From Shewanella psychrophila (lineage in GTDB: Bacteria; Pseudomonadota; Gammaproteobacteria; Enterobacterales; Shewanellaceae), in the NCBI RefSeq assembly GCF_002005305.1, contig NZ_CP014782.1, positions 2,170,001 through 2,234,000 of the forward strand: a stretch of 64,000 nucleotides of DNA, written 5' to 3'. This document shows positions 27,069-36,039 of the stretch, one piece after another (within the stretch, counting starts at the first letter, position 1; each line of letters opens with the position of its first letter). A model generated the notes under the pieces. The model was not told the origin of the DNA and did no database searches. It saw only the letters and a program-made list of their open reading frames with translations. Made by a program: the position numbers and the translations under genes.

Positions 27069-28340
27069 TTAAATGTAACGAGCGAACACACTCGCCATGG
27101 TGCCGTCTTTAATGGTGATTTCTAACCAAGCATCTACGTATTCTTTCCAAATAAGATCTCTGCTCATCAAGAACGCCTTGGCCGAATAACTCAGATTAGT
27201 ATCAGGCATTGCCGCGCATAGTTTAGGATGCTTCTTAGATTGCAGCTGCACCTCAATACGATCAGTTATCATCACATCGGCGCGGCCATCGAGGATCTCT
27301 TGGAACACGGTCACATTACTGCCATGAACAGTGACCTTAGCTTGCTTAATATTGTCATCGACGAAGCGCTGATTAGTGCCACCTTTATTCACTATCACTC
27401 GAGTGCTTGGCTTGTCTATCTTGGCTAAGGAATCATACTGACTCACGTTAGCACATAAAGTTATCGGAGTTTTCCCCCCTTGCAGATAGACATCTGACAT
27501 CAAACCGACCTGCTGTCGAAATAGCTTCTTCGAAATGCCACTCATCATAATATCAAAATTCTGGCTTCGAAAATCTGTTATCAGGCTGGCCCAGCTCGTA
27601 TGAATAAATACTGCTTTTGCCCCCAGAGAGGCGGCTAACTGATTGGCCAGATCTATGTCTACCCCACTCCTGTGCATATCCTCTAAATATGAGAATGGCT
27701 CGTAGTCGCCGGTCGTGCCGACAAACATAATCTTTTGAGCCAGTATCCGGTCCAATACCGACGAATAAGCTTTGGGCTTCACTGAGGTTAGCGCCCTAAA
27801 CAACAAAGCTTTATCTTCAAGACTCACAAACCGGGTATCTATGGCTTGATCAAATAACACAAAGTCATGTTCACCTTGGTGGCTCGCAATCCCTTGAATA
27901 ATCGATTTGCCTAACACTATCAATTGGGGGCGTATTTCAGACAAGCTAAGTTCGGAATTAGTGGCCCCTTGTAACTCAGCTGGCAAGCCATGCTCTGTCC
28001 ATTGCTGATAATAATTCCTCTGTATCTTCTTCGCTATTTCGATTTGAACCCGAAAAAAATCCTCAATCGCCTGAGATGCTACCCCTTGTTCCTTTGCCAT
28101 CGAGACGCTCTTCTCAATTACCAACTTTTCTCTGGTGAGGTCTTCAATGGCTAGCTTATTTTGCCATTTGTATAAGGCCACCGCTTTCATGTACCCCAGA
28201 CGTGTATTCATTTCCGAATAGAGCGCCAGATTTTCATCCTCCTCGGCATAAGCTGAGAAAGAAAAAATAGTCAGCAAGCTAAAGCACAATATTGCGTATA
28301 AACTAGCGAAATTAACGGTATAAAAACGAAGATATGCCAT
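27069..28340 (-). CDS. Exported chorismate mutase (AroQ-gamma)/PheC-type dehydratase fusion
   Basis: About 423 residues. After a signal peptide (ending FSFSAYA) residues about 36-190 match periplasmic AroQ-gamma chorismate mutases: R47, K58 in ALYKWQ, R70 and Q107 sit at the spacing of the active-site residues known in the Mycobacterium enzyme; K145 replaces the last Arg. Residues about 201-423 match cyclohexadienyl dehydratase PheC: GTTGDYEPFSYLE, HTSWASLITDF, MSGISKKLFRQQ, GGKTPITLC, VNKGGTNQRF and MITDRIEVQLQ. So one periplasmic protein could turn chorismate to prephenate and then to phenylpyruvate (or arogenate to phenylalanine). A TTG start at 28373 would add 11 residues. Single gene; a separate cytoplasmic pathway elsewhere is expected. 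Confidence 0.85.
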   Translation of the reverse strand: MAYLRFYTVNFASLYAILCFSLLTIFSFSAYAEEDENLALYSEMNTRLGYMKAVALYKWQNKLAIEDLTREKLVIEKSVSMAKEQGVASQAIEDFFRVQIEIAKKIQRNYYQQWTEHGLPAELQGATNSELSLSEIRPQLIVLGKSIIQGIASHQGEHDFVLFDQAIDTRFVSLEDKALLFRALTSVKPKAYSSVLDRILAQKIMFVGTTGDYEPFSYLEDMHRSGVDIDLANQLAASLGAKAVFIHTSWASLITDFRSQNFDIMMSGISKKLFRQQVGLMSDVYLQGGKTPITLCANVSQYDSLAKIDKPSTRVIVNKGGTNQRFVDDNIKQAKVTVHGSNVTVFQEILDGRADVMITDRIEVQLQSKKHPKLCAAMPDTNLSYSAKAFLMSRDLIWKEYVDAWLEITIKDGTMASVFARYI

Positions 28341-28563
28341 AAGAAAATTCAAGATGACTGAAATGGAGCACAAAGATATCAGTTACACCTAATATTGCAA
28401 CAAAGACACAAGCTAACTGACTAATCCATAGGGCAACGAAAAACAACAGGCTAGCCAGCCCCATTGGTAGACAACGAAGCAAGCTAGCACTCACTGAGCA
28501 CAATTTTGTACAAAAGCATTAGTCATTTATGCGCTATGATGACTCAGCACAACGAGGAGCATC

Positions 28564-29481
28564 ATGGCGCAAACGGCACTTAAGGCAGACAAGCAAGATT
28601 CTGCAAAGCAGAGAAACAGTATCGAAAAAGCGGATTTTACCTTGGCTCAAGAGCTAGGGGGTATTGAGCTGCTCGATGCTAGTTATCAAAAACAGAACTT
28701 CTCCCGTCACAGCCATGAAGGCTACACAGTGGGGGTGATCGAAACAGGTGCGCAGAAGTTCTTCCGTACCGGCAGCAATCACTTAGCACCACAGAACAGC
28801 ATAATACTGGTCAACGCCGATGAGGTACATAACGGCTGCTCAGCCACTGACAATGGCTGGTCTTATCGTGCCATGTACCCGCTGCCTGAGCAGTTCTCCT
28901 CGATTAACCAAGAATTAGGACTTTCCTCGAAAGGTGCACCTTATTTTCCCGAGGCCGTGGTCCACGACAAGTCGATGGCCGACATGCTCCGCATGACGTT
29001 TCAGACTCTTAAAGAGTCCGATAATAGGCTGCTGCGAGAGTCTGTTGTCTATGCCACTATGATTAAGCTCATGGCGCGTCACAGCAAGCACAAAGGCGAG
29101 CAGCAAACACAGACATTAGCTCAGCCTCAACTGGCACTGGTAAAACAGTTTCTCGATGATCACCCTGGCGCCGATATATCTCTGGAAGAACTGGCGCTAT
29201 TAGCAGGACTTAGCCCTTTCTATTTGATTAAACAATTTCAGCACACCTTTGGTCTGCCTCCCCATGCCTATCAAATCCAAGCGCGAGTCAGGCTCGCCAA
29301 AAAACAAATTAGAAATGGCAATAAACTGCTAGATGTCGCCTTAGCCTGCGGCTTTCACGATCAGAGCCACCTTAACCGTCACTTTAAACGCACCATGGGC
29401 GTTACACCGGGACAATACGCAAAAGAGTTTACTGGTATGAGAAAAAGTGCAAGTTTGTACAAGCCAGCGTATCTCAGTTAA
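28564..29481 (+). CDS. AraC-family transcriptional regulator
   Basis: A 305-residue regulator. The N-terminal half is a cupin-like sensor (FSRHSHEGYTVGVIETGAQKF, then NADEVHNGCSATDNGWSYRAMYP). The last 100 residues hold the double HTH of AraC (ISLEELALLAGLSPFYLIKQFQHTFGLPPHAYQIQARV; VALACGFHDQSHLNRHFKRTMGVTPGQY). This cupin/AraC type is typical next to azlCD or LysE-type exporters, and azlC starts 40 bases downstream, so it is the likely activator of amino-acid export. Confidence 0.92.
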   Translation: MAQTALKADKQDSAKQRNSIEKADFTLAQELGGIELLDASYQKQNFSRHSHEGYTVGVIETGAQKFFRTGSNHLAPQNSIILVNADEVHNGCSATDNGWSYRAMYPLPEQFSSINQELGLSSKGAPYFPEAVVHDKSMADMLRMTFQTLKESDNRLLRESVVYATMIKLMARHSKHKGEQQTQTLAQPQLALVKQFLDDHPGADISLEELALLAGLSPFYLIKQFQHTFGLPPHAYQIQARVRLAKKQIRNGNKLLDVALACGFHDQSHLNRHFKRTMGVTPGQYAKEFTGMRKSASLYKPAYLS

Positions 29482-29527
29482 GTTAACTTAATGGCTAATG
29501 TTATCAATAGAAGTGATCAAGAGATTA

Positions 29528-30244
29528 ATGAGTTCCCAGACACAAGTAATAAAGCAAGAGGGGAAATTTAACGGTTTCTTAAAGGGCGCCTTAGCTGTGA
29601 TGCCACTCACCATAGCCGTGATCCCTTGGGGGATTTTAGCAGGCTCTTTTGCTCTAGATGCCGGCTTATCTCCTTTCGAGAGTCAGGCCATGTCTGCCAT
29701 TATTTTTGCAGGTTCAGCGCAGCTGGTTGCAACAGGAATGATAAAAGCAGGAATTGGTTTAACCAGCATTTTAATCACCACCTTACTCATCACATCACGG
29801 CACTTCCTCTATGGAATGGCCATGAGACCGCAAATAAGCCCCATGCCACTAAAATGGCGACTGGTCTTAGGCTTTTTGCTTACCGATGAGCTGTTTGCCA
29901 TCGCCAACCAAGGTAAACAGCACAAGCTAAATCCTTGGTACGCCTTAGGCGGTGGATTTAGCTTTTACTTAGGTTGGAACCTCGCCACAGCAGCCGGTAT
30001 TATTGCGGGTCAAACAATTCCAAACCTGGACACGTGGGGACTGGATTTCGCCATTGCAGCGACCTTTATCGCCATTGTCGTGCCTTCGGTGAAGAAACCA
30101 TCGGTCTTATTTTGTGTACTGGTCTCTTTAGTCGCCGCTGTGGTCTGTGAGCTATTAGCCATTCCCGCAGGATTACTTATCGCAGCCTTGCTTGGTATGA
30201 CCTGCGGCACTCTCTACGCCAAACTTACGGGAGAGAAAACATGA
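29528..30244 (+). CDS. azlC: AzlC-family branched-chain amino acid exporter subunit
   Basis: A membrane protein of about 238 residues with seven or so hydrophobic segments. Conserved family parts include FLKGALAVMPLTIAVIPWGILAGSFA, FAGSAQLVATGMIKAG and RHFLYGMAMRP. AzlC is the larger subunit of an inner-membrane exporter that works with AzlD. The ATG at 29528 is preferred to 29498 because the following residues fit the family start; the frame itself is open earlier. Stop overlaps azlD start by four bases. Confidence 0.9.
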   Translation: MSSQTQVIKQEGKFNGFLKGALAVMPLTIAVIPWGILAGSFALDAGLSPFESQAMSAIIFAGSAQLVATGMIKAGIGLTSILITTLLITSRHFLYGMAMRPQISPMPLKWRLVLGFLLTDELFAIANQGKQHKLNPWYALGGGFSFYLGWNLATAAGIIAGQTIPNLDTWGLDFAIAATFIAIVVPSVKKPSVLFCVLVSLVAAVVCELLAIPAGLLIAALLGMTCGTLYAKLTGEKT

Positions 30245-30543
30245 TCTGGTTGACAATTTTTGCCATGGCGGCTGTAGTATTTGGCAGCCGATACCTGTTT
30301 TTAGAGCCCAAACTTCCGGTACGACTCAGCAAGAATACGTTGGCATTCTTGAGTTATTCAGCCCCGGCCGTACTCACAGCCATTTTTGCTCCAATCGTCT
30401 TTATTCGGGAAGAACATTTAGATTTGAGCTTAGATAACAGCTATTTGATATGCGCTATCTTAGCCGCATTTTTGGCATACACAACGCGCAGTGTCTTACT
30501 GACGACAGTGGTGAGCATGGGACTGTTTTTTATCATTCATTAA
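30241..30543 (+). CDS. azlD: AzlD-family transporter subunit
   Basis: A 100-residue membrane protein with three or four hydrophobic segments, starting MIWLTIFAMAAVVFGSRYLFLEPKLPVRLS, with FLSYSAPAVLTAIFAPIVF in the middle. These match AzlD, the small partner of AzlC. ATGA overlap with azlC indicates translational coupling. Its end is followed by three near-copies of CATTCATTAAT that contain its stop codon. Confidence 0.9.
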   Translation: MIWLTIFAMAAVVFGSRYLFLEPKLPVRLSKNTLAFLSYSAPAVLTAIFAPIVFIREEHLDLSLDNSYLICAILAAFLAYTTRSVLLTTVVSMGLFFIIH

Positions 30544-30598
30544 TCATTCATTAATCATTCATTTATTAGATAGAAATTTAACTTTGGAACACTCAACA

Positions 30599-30907
30599 AT
30601 GAACGTCACTTGTCATGTTAAATATATAATCAATCCGGATATGATTGAAGAATTTGAGCACTATGCCCAACTCTGGATCCCGTTGGTTGAAAAGTTTGGT
30701 GGCCAGCATCATGGTTACTTTCTGCCTAGCGAGGGAGCAAATGATATCGCGTTAGCCTTATTTTCATTTCCTAGTCTGGCTGATTATGAGACCTACCGAA
30801 ATGAATCAGCCAATGATGCCGATTGTCTCGCTGCATTTGATTATGCCAAAAAGCACAAATTCATCTTAAGGTATGAGCGAAATTTTATGCGGCCAATCTT
30901 AAACTAA
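30599..30907 (+). CDS. NIPSNAP-family protein
   Basis: About 102 residues of the dimeric alpha/beta barrel NIPSNAP family: VKYIINPDMIEEFEHYAQLWIPLVEKFGGQHHGYFLP and a final RYERNFMRPILN. Function unknown. ATG at 30599 has GGAA upstream; a TTG five codons earlier is less likely. It follows azlD by 55 bases and may be part of the same transcript. Confidence 0.85.
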   Translation: MNVTCHVKYIINPDMIEEFEHYAQLWIPLVEKFGGQHHGYFLPSEGANDIALALFSFPSLADYETYRNESANDADCLAAFDYAKKHKFILRYERNFMRPILN

Positions 30908-30952
30908 AGAAAGATTAGAGCAGAGTCTGTCTACAAAGCTGGATTCCCCTCC

Positions 30953-31639
30953 CTACTCCGTACCATACTTAGCTTCCATCATCGCGATGTAATCATGCAT
31001 CTCTTCACCCGGCGACACCGCAAAGTGTCGCTGCTGATTTATGAGTCCGGTGATCCTATCGACTCTGAAGTTACGAAAATCATCTCTGAGCTCACACCAA
31101 GCCAGCAAGGTCCAAGTTCCCTTCCAAAAATAGATGGCCAGAGGACGTATCTCCCTTTGACTGGTATCTTCTTTAGCATCGCGATAATCCATCAATAGAT
31201 ACTCTCTTAATCGTGAGGACTTTCTAAGCACATCGAGAAACTTAAACTCATCGGAATCGATATAAAAATCCGGAGCAAACATCAAGGATTGATAATCCTG
31301 CAAGCGTTCTGGCAAGACTGCTTCAACCTTGATCATCGCCTGTTTAGCGGCGCTGGAGAGCTCTTTGCCCCCCCAGGCCTGCACCATGCGCATGCCAACC
31401 TGAATCGCCTCAAGTTCAGCCTCATTAAACATCAGCGGAGGCACATTCACCTCTTGGCGCAGCAAGTAACCCACTCCTGCTTCACCTTCGATAGGGATGC
31501 CGCTTAAACACAGATCTTGGATATCGCGATATATGGTTCGGGTCGAGACTTCCAGCCGTTCAGCCAGCTGCTGCGCCGTAGTTAATCGCCGAGTTCGAAG
31601 AACTTGTACTATCTGAAATAACCGATCCGCTCGACGCAT
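30953..31639 (-). CDS. YafY-type transcriptional regulator (HTH + WYL)
   Basis: A 228-residue DeoR-like regulator. Residues 3-60 form the winged HTH (RADRLFQIVQVLRTRRLTTAQQLAERLEVSTRTIYRDI). Residues about 135-210 form the WYL ligand-binding domain, with IRPLAIYFWKGTWTLLAWCELRDDFRNFRVDRI. Next on the same side are a Cass2-type effector-binding protein and a VOC protein, a group often controlled together. Start ATG at 31639. Its own promoter region is shared with a decayed duplicate of the neighbour's tail. Confidence 0.92.
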   Translation of the reverse strand: MRRADRLFQIVQVLRTRRLTTAQQLAERLEVSTRTIYRDIQDLCLSGIPIEGEAGVGYLLRQEVNVPPLMFNEAELEAIQVGMRMVQAWGGKELSSAAKQAMIKVEAVLPERLQDYQSLMFAPDFYIDSDEFKFLDVLRKSSRLREYLLMDYRDAKEDTSQREIRPLAIYFWKGTWTLLAWCELRDDFRNFRVDRITGLINQQRHFAVSPGEEMHDYIAMMEAKYGTE

Positions 31640-31656
31640 ATCTTTCCTTGATGTTT

Positions 31657-31757
31657 GTATCTACCGCTTTAAACAGTAACCTATTTGTGTCTCACACCTT
31701 TGTTTTATACCTATGTAGATATCAACCCCGTTTATAATCGGTATAGCACTCATAATA
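31657..31757 (-). pseudogene. Decayed duplicate of the effector-binding gene's 3' tail
   Basis: About 100 bases that align with 31765-31859, the end and downstream flank of the effector-binding gene (shared strings GTATCTAC, TTAAACAG, CCTATTT, TGTAGATATCAACCCC, GGTATAGCA, CATAAT). On the minus strand it reads YECYTDYKRG then a stop; a one-base shift restores GVDIYIGIKQR, close to the intact tail. So the copy is frame-broken and partial. It lies between the WYL regulator and the intact gene, so it comes from a tandem duplication or a lost paralogue. Confidence 0.7.
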
Positions 31758-31793
31758 GGTCTCTGTATCTACAGCATTAAACAGCTACTTAAC

Positions 31794-32318
31794 CTATTTC
31801 CTTTGTTTCACACCAATGTAGATATCAACCCCATCCATCGAGGTATAGCATTCATAATCAGTATTATAGCTGCGCTCAAACTGACAGTGACTAGCTTCGA
31901 AGTACTGCCATATCTGGCCCCAGAGGCTGATCACAATCCCAGGCACCTCACCTTTAGCACTAAAGCACAGGTATTTACCTGCAGCTAACGTCAGCTCAGT
32001 TAACTCATTGGTCTCACTTAACCCATTCAAGTGTGAGCCATCGTCTACTACTTTACTCACACCTGCCGCCAATCCCGCGAGAACAGAAAACTCACCATTA
32101 TGATTGGACTCGTAGCCGTAATAACAGCCATACATGGGTGAACTTGTATTGCTCTGTACCTCACTACGACTCATCAATTGCTGCCAAAGGGGAGCTATTT
32201 TCTGTGTCTCTACATCTTGTTCGGCGTGATTCGAAGTTCTTACTGCTAACCCCCACACACCAGTGACCGCTTGATTAACCAATACTGGTGATGCCATGAC
32301 GTCCTTAATCTCACTCAT
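31794..32318 (-). CDS. Effector-binding domain protein (GyrI-like/Cass2)
   Basis: A 174-residue protein with a single effector-binding (AraC_E_bind/GyrI-like) fold. Visible blocks are VWGLAVRTSNHAEQDVETQKIAPLWQQLM, YGCYYGYESNHNGEFSVLAGLA and YECYTSMDGVDIYIGVKQRK, as in integron-type Cass2 proteins, which bind small drug-like molecules. Lies between the WYL regulator and VOC protein genes on one strand. Its last 90 bases and downstream flank are repeated in decayed form next to it. Confidence 0.82.
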   Translation of the reverse strand: MSEIKDVMASPVLVNQAVTGVWGLAVRTSNHAEQDVETQKIAPLWQQLMSRSEVQSNTSSPMYGCYYGYESNHNGEFSVLAGLAAGVSKVVDDGSHLNGLSETNELTELTLAAGKYLCFSAKGEVPGIVISLWGQIWQYFEASHCQFERSYNTDYECYTSMDGVDIYIGVKQRK

Positions 32319-32433
32319 TCACTATCCTTACTTCAATACAGTCTTACTTTAATAAAACCATACAGTTTAAGTGGAGATTAAGCCGAATATAATTCGGCTT
32401 AATCCTTATTCATCGATACAAATAAATTTAGCA

Positions 32434-32817
32434 CTATCTGTTTTTTGACCAGAGACCTACCGTGTTGCCTTCACTGTCTTCAAATAACGCGATGAAGCCG
32501 CACTCGCCTTCCTTGATTGGCATCACTGGCAGTAATACTTTTACGCCTGCTTTAGCAATACTGTCTACCAAAGGGGTTAATTCATCACTTAAGTGAAGAT
32601 AAAGAACACTACCATGAGCCGACGGCTTCATCATTTCATGTTTAACCAAGCCAATACTGGCCGCTTCCTTATCCTCAGTTTCCAGAATGGCCATTTCCAT
32701 ATCGTTCATGACTTCACGTCTAAAACTGACACCAAAATGCTTACCATAAAACTCAACGGCTCTATCCATGTTTTCGACGGCTATTTCGCCCCAGACTAGC
32801 GGTGCTTGATGTAACAT
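32434..32817 (-). CDS. VOC-family protein (glyoxalase-like)
   Basis: A 127-residue single-domain VOC protein. It opens WGEIAVENMDRAVEFYGKHFGV and ends with CGFIALFEDSEGNTVGLWS, the standard beta-alpha-beta-beta-beta modules. Substrate unknown; no clear full metal triad can be assigned without a structural alignment. It is same-strand with the effector-binding and WYL genes. Confidence 0.88.
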   Translation of the reverse strand: MLHQAPLVWGEIAVENMDRAVEFYGKHFGVSFRREVMNDMEMAILETEDKEAASIGLVKHEMMKPSAHGSVLYLHLSDELTPLVDSIAKAGVKVLLPVMPIKEGECGFIALFEDSEGNTVGLWSKNR

Positions 32818-32939
32818 ATTGAACTCCTTGTAATAACTAAGATTACACTCAATATGAGTGTTTACCCCTTAGCGATGAAACAAGGATAAACCAGGCCTAC
32901 TGACAGCATAGTGTCAGTAGGCCTTCAGACAGGACAAAT

Positions 32940-35795
32940 TTATTGCTTTATAACACTGCTAGATATTTTCTCAGGAAGAACCTTAACAATCACTTCTCTT
33001 TCCGGAACTAGGTACCGGTTTGCAGTTTGGGTGATATCGGCCACAGTCACGGCACTCAACTCTTGTGTAAATAGCTTAAATCGATCAAAACGAGCCGGGG
33101 CACTATAAGCTTGGCTAGCCAAGTCTAACCAAAACCAGTTACTACTCACTGCATTTTTAACATCTTTAATGATAGGAGCTCTGGCTCTCAATAACTCATC
33201 ATCTGTAATTGCGCCCTCTTTCTTCACCTCGTCAGTTATCAGTTTATAAGCCGCCTCAACTTTATCTATATCACCAAGCTTTATGTTACTGCTCATACCA
33301 ATGAAACCGTAACTATCCAGAGAATCTGAATTAGTGCTAAATGCATAGGGAGAATAAGAAACGCCCATTGACTCTCTTAGCTTTTTCGTCAATTTTAATG
33401 TGAGTATCTCTTGCAGAAGTTGTAACCTGCGCATGCTCTTCACATCACGATCGTCATCAGTTTTCCAATAGGTGTTTAGCAACGCGGTGTCCAGCCCCCC
33501 TCGATGAAACAAGATAACAGTTTGGGGTTCAGGAAAATCTATTCCCTTTAGATAATGGTGACTTGGGAGCTTAAACCGCTGTGGCAAGGCGCCAAATGTT
33601 TCAGCTACCGCTGAAATTGCTTTTTGATTATTGATATCACCCACAATCGCAATTTCAATCGGCCCATTCTTCATGATCCGTTCGATAACGGGTCTAAGTT
33701 CAGCAAATGTGCGCTGCTGAATCTCAGATAAGGGTCCAAGCCCAAAACGCTTATCCTCACCATATAAAGTGCGCATAAATTGTGTATCAATTACATGTCC
33801 TGGACTGGAGCTAGCCATTTGCTCACTGACTTTGATCTCATGTCTGAAAAAAGATTCCCCTTCCGAACGATAAGCTTGTTCCGTCAAGAGTGCAGTCAAT
33901 ACTTGCAGCTGCAGCTTTAATTCATCAGGTGTCGTGCTGTAAGTTCCACCTAAACTGTCTAACCCGACACCTAAAGCCATTGAGACATTCTTATCGAGAA
34001 AGATATTATGCAGCTCATCGAATGTGTGTTTTTTCAACCCACCTGACTGGTAACCATAGTCAAAAAGATTAATTAACCCATCTTTGTCGGCAGGAAAATC
34101 CTCAATGCCATGACCTACACGTAACGAGATAAACACCAGCCCCTTATCAAGCTCTGTTTGCTTTACGTTTACTACAACACCGTTTTTAAACTGGGCAGTT
34201 TTGATCCCACTCACTTTATTTATTTTTTCAGATACCACTTTCCCTTTATCACCAAAGTTTACGTATTGAAACTCAACCTCTTCACGTGCCTCCAAGGGAT
34301 AAACTTGAGTATTTAAGCTTTGGTTATATACCTTTAATATTGCCGCTTCTGCATCTTCAATTTCAATATTGCTTGTGAGATAAACACTGGGAGCAGCCCC
34401 TGACCATAACAGTCTAAAATGCTCAGCGACCTGTTCCGCTTTAATACCCACAATGTTCTTTTGAAAGAACGCTAAATTATCCTTCGCCGACAACACAGAT
34501 TCTCGATTTTCAACAGCTTGAGTCACCGAATCCGCAATAACATAGTTCGGAACAGTCTCTTCAGATTGGACAGCCAGTTTCAAATCAGCTTCAAAGCTTG
34601 CCACTAACCGATCTATCTCTTTTTGCGTAAAACCAAACTCTAAGGTTTGACCTAAGCTTTGCTCAATCAACTCAAGTGCTGATGGCCATTGCTCTGCATC
34701 GATATAACTTGAAACACTACTAATGCTTGCCAGTTCCGAGCGCTCTTGATAGGCCGCAGCCCCCGTCAGCAGGTTATCGCTGTTAATAGCAATATCATTG
34801 AGTCGAATAGACAGGGCAGTATTAGCAAGATAAGTTAACAGATCATCAAGACGTTTTTTACGACTATCTGGCTCAACGTTAGCTGGTGTGATCACATTAA
34901 TGGAGATACGACTATCGATACTCTTATCGATAAAAGCATGGGTACTAATTTCAGTATTGACGACCAATTTCCCAAAGTCCGGTTCATCGAGGCTTTCATC
35001 CGCCGTCCAATCTGAGAACTGCTTTTGAATCGCTTTTTTGACCCGTTCAGGGTTAAAGTCTCCTGTAACAATCAATGTTGTACGCTTTGGCGTGTAATAC
35101 CTGTGATAAAACTCCACCAGAATGTCTTGAGTAACAGACTTAATACCTTGAGATGAGCCAACCGGGATCTTGTTGATGTAATCAGTCCCCGGATAGGCAA
35201 ACCGAATCCAATCAAGAAAACTGTTAAATTCAGGCCCCTGCTTGCCTCTAACCTCGGCGTTTAATACCCCTCTTTCTCTTGCAACCGCAGCTTTATCAAT
35301 CGTCAGGTTACTACTGGTTTCCCTCATAATAAATAAAGCTTTTTCAATAAGCTCTTCTTCAGCACTAGGCAGTGACAACTGATAAACCGTCTGCGTAAAT
35401 TCGGTGAACGCATTGGTATGAGCACCGAAAGCGAGCCCATCCCTTTGCAACATAGTGATCATTTCACCTTCAGGAATATTTTTAGACCCATTAAATGCCA
35501 TATGTTCCAAAAAATGTGCCACACCAGGCTGCGGGCCTGTTTCCAATGCTGACCCTGCACGGATATGCAGCCGGATTTCCACCTCATCTTTCGGAGATTG
35601 ACTTTGAATGAGTATGTATCTCATACCATTCTCTAACACATATGGCTTAACTCTGGGATGCAGTGTCAGATCCGTTTTCGGATACCAAAGTGCGTCATTC
35701 TTATCTACTGGCTGTAAGGGAGCAGCATCGATAAAACCAATAGGAATAACCAGTGTAAAAATGATGACTAGTAAACTCGATCGAATACGCAACAT
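32940..35795 (-). CDS. M16-family zinc metallopeptidase (pitrilysin-like), exported
   Basis: About 951 residues with a signal peptide (LLVIIFTLVIPIGFIDAA). The inverted zinc motif HFLEH (numbered 99-103 from the 35810 start) lies in VAHFLEHMAFNGSKNIPEG. A second Glu-containing stretch (NAEVRGKQGPE) follows about 75 residues later, as in the family. The protein has two M16 halves (the second from about residue 530, NGVVVNVKQTELDKGLVFISLRVG), the usual size of about 900-950. ATG at 35795 has AGGTT upstream; 35810 is also in frame. It probably degrades peptides in the periplasm. Single gene. Confidence 0.9.
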   Translation of the reverse strand: MLRIRSSLLVIIFTLVIPIGFIDAAPLQPVDKNDALWYPKTDLTLHPRVKPYVLENGMRYILIQSQSPKDEVEIRLHIRAGSALETGPQPGVAHFLEHMAFNGSKNIPEGEMITMLQRDGLAFGAHTNAFTEFTQTVYQLSLPSAEEELIEKALFIMRETSSNLTIDKAAVARERGVLNAEVRGKQGPEFNSFLDWIRFAYPGTDYINKIPVGSSQGIKSVTQDILVEFYHRYYTPKRTTLIVTGDFNPERVKKAIQKQFSDWTADESLDEPDFGKLVVNTEISTHAFIDKSIDSRISINVITPANVEPDSRKKRLDDLLTYLANTALSIRLNDIAINSDNLLTGAAAYQERSELASISSVSSYIDAEQWPSALELIEQSLGQTLEFGFTQKEIDRLVASFEADLKLAVQSEETVPNYVIADSVTQAVENRESVLSAKDNLAFFQKNIVGIKAEQVAEHFRLLWSGAAPSVYLTSNIEIEDAEAAILKVYNQSLNTQVYPLEAREEVEFQYVNFGDKGKVVSEKINKVSGIKTAQFKNGVVVNVKQTELDKGLVFISLRVGHGIEDFPADKDGLINLFDYGYQSGGLKKHTFDELHNIFLDKNVSMALGVGLDSLGGTYSTTPDELKLQLQVLTALLTEQAYRSEGESFFRHEIKVSEQMASSSPGHVIDTQFMRTLYGEDKRFGLGPLSEIQQRTFAELRPVIERIMKNGPIEIAIVGDINNQKAISAVAETFGALPQRFKLPSHHYLKGIDFPEPQTVILFHRGGLDTALLNTYWKTDDDRDVKSMRRLQLLQEILTLKLTKKLRESMGVSYSPYAFSTNSDSLDSYGFIGMSSNIKLGDIDKVEAAYKLITDEVKKEGAITDDELLRARAPIIKDVKNAVSSNWFWLDLASQAYSAPARFDRFKLFTQELSAVTVADITQTANRYLVPEREVIVKVLPEKISSSVIKQ

Positions 35796-36039
35796 ATTCC
35801 ATAACCTCATGAATTTATATAATTAAAATAAGAAGCGAATAGTATTTTAAAGTCTCTATTTCATACTACTGCTAAAAGATTGGCGTGAGATTAGCACGAG
35901 GAGGATACAAATTGTTTCAATATGAGGCTGCAGACTATGTAAAGGCCAACAGTAGATCACAATAAGATCAATTAACAAAAGAAAAAACAACAAACAACTT
36001 AAAACTAGAGATATGTCACATCAATATTAATACAAAACA

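Noticed and set aside
30535..30570. Three near-copies of ATTCATTAATC after azlD
   Set aside because: Short slippage repeat at a stop codon; no clear function.
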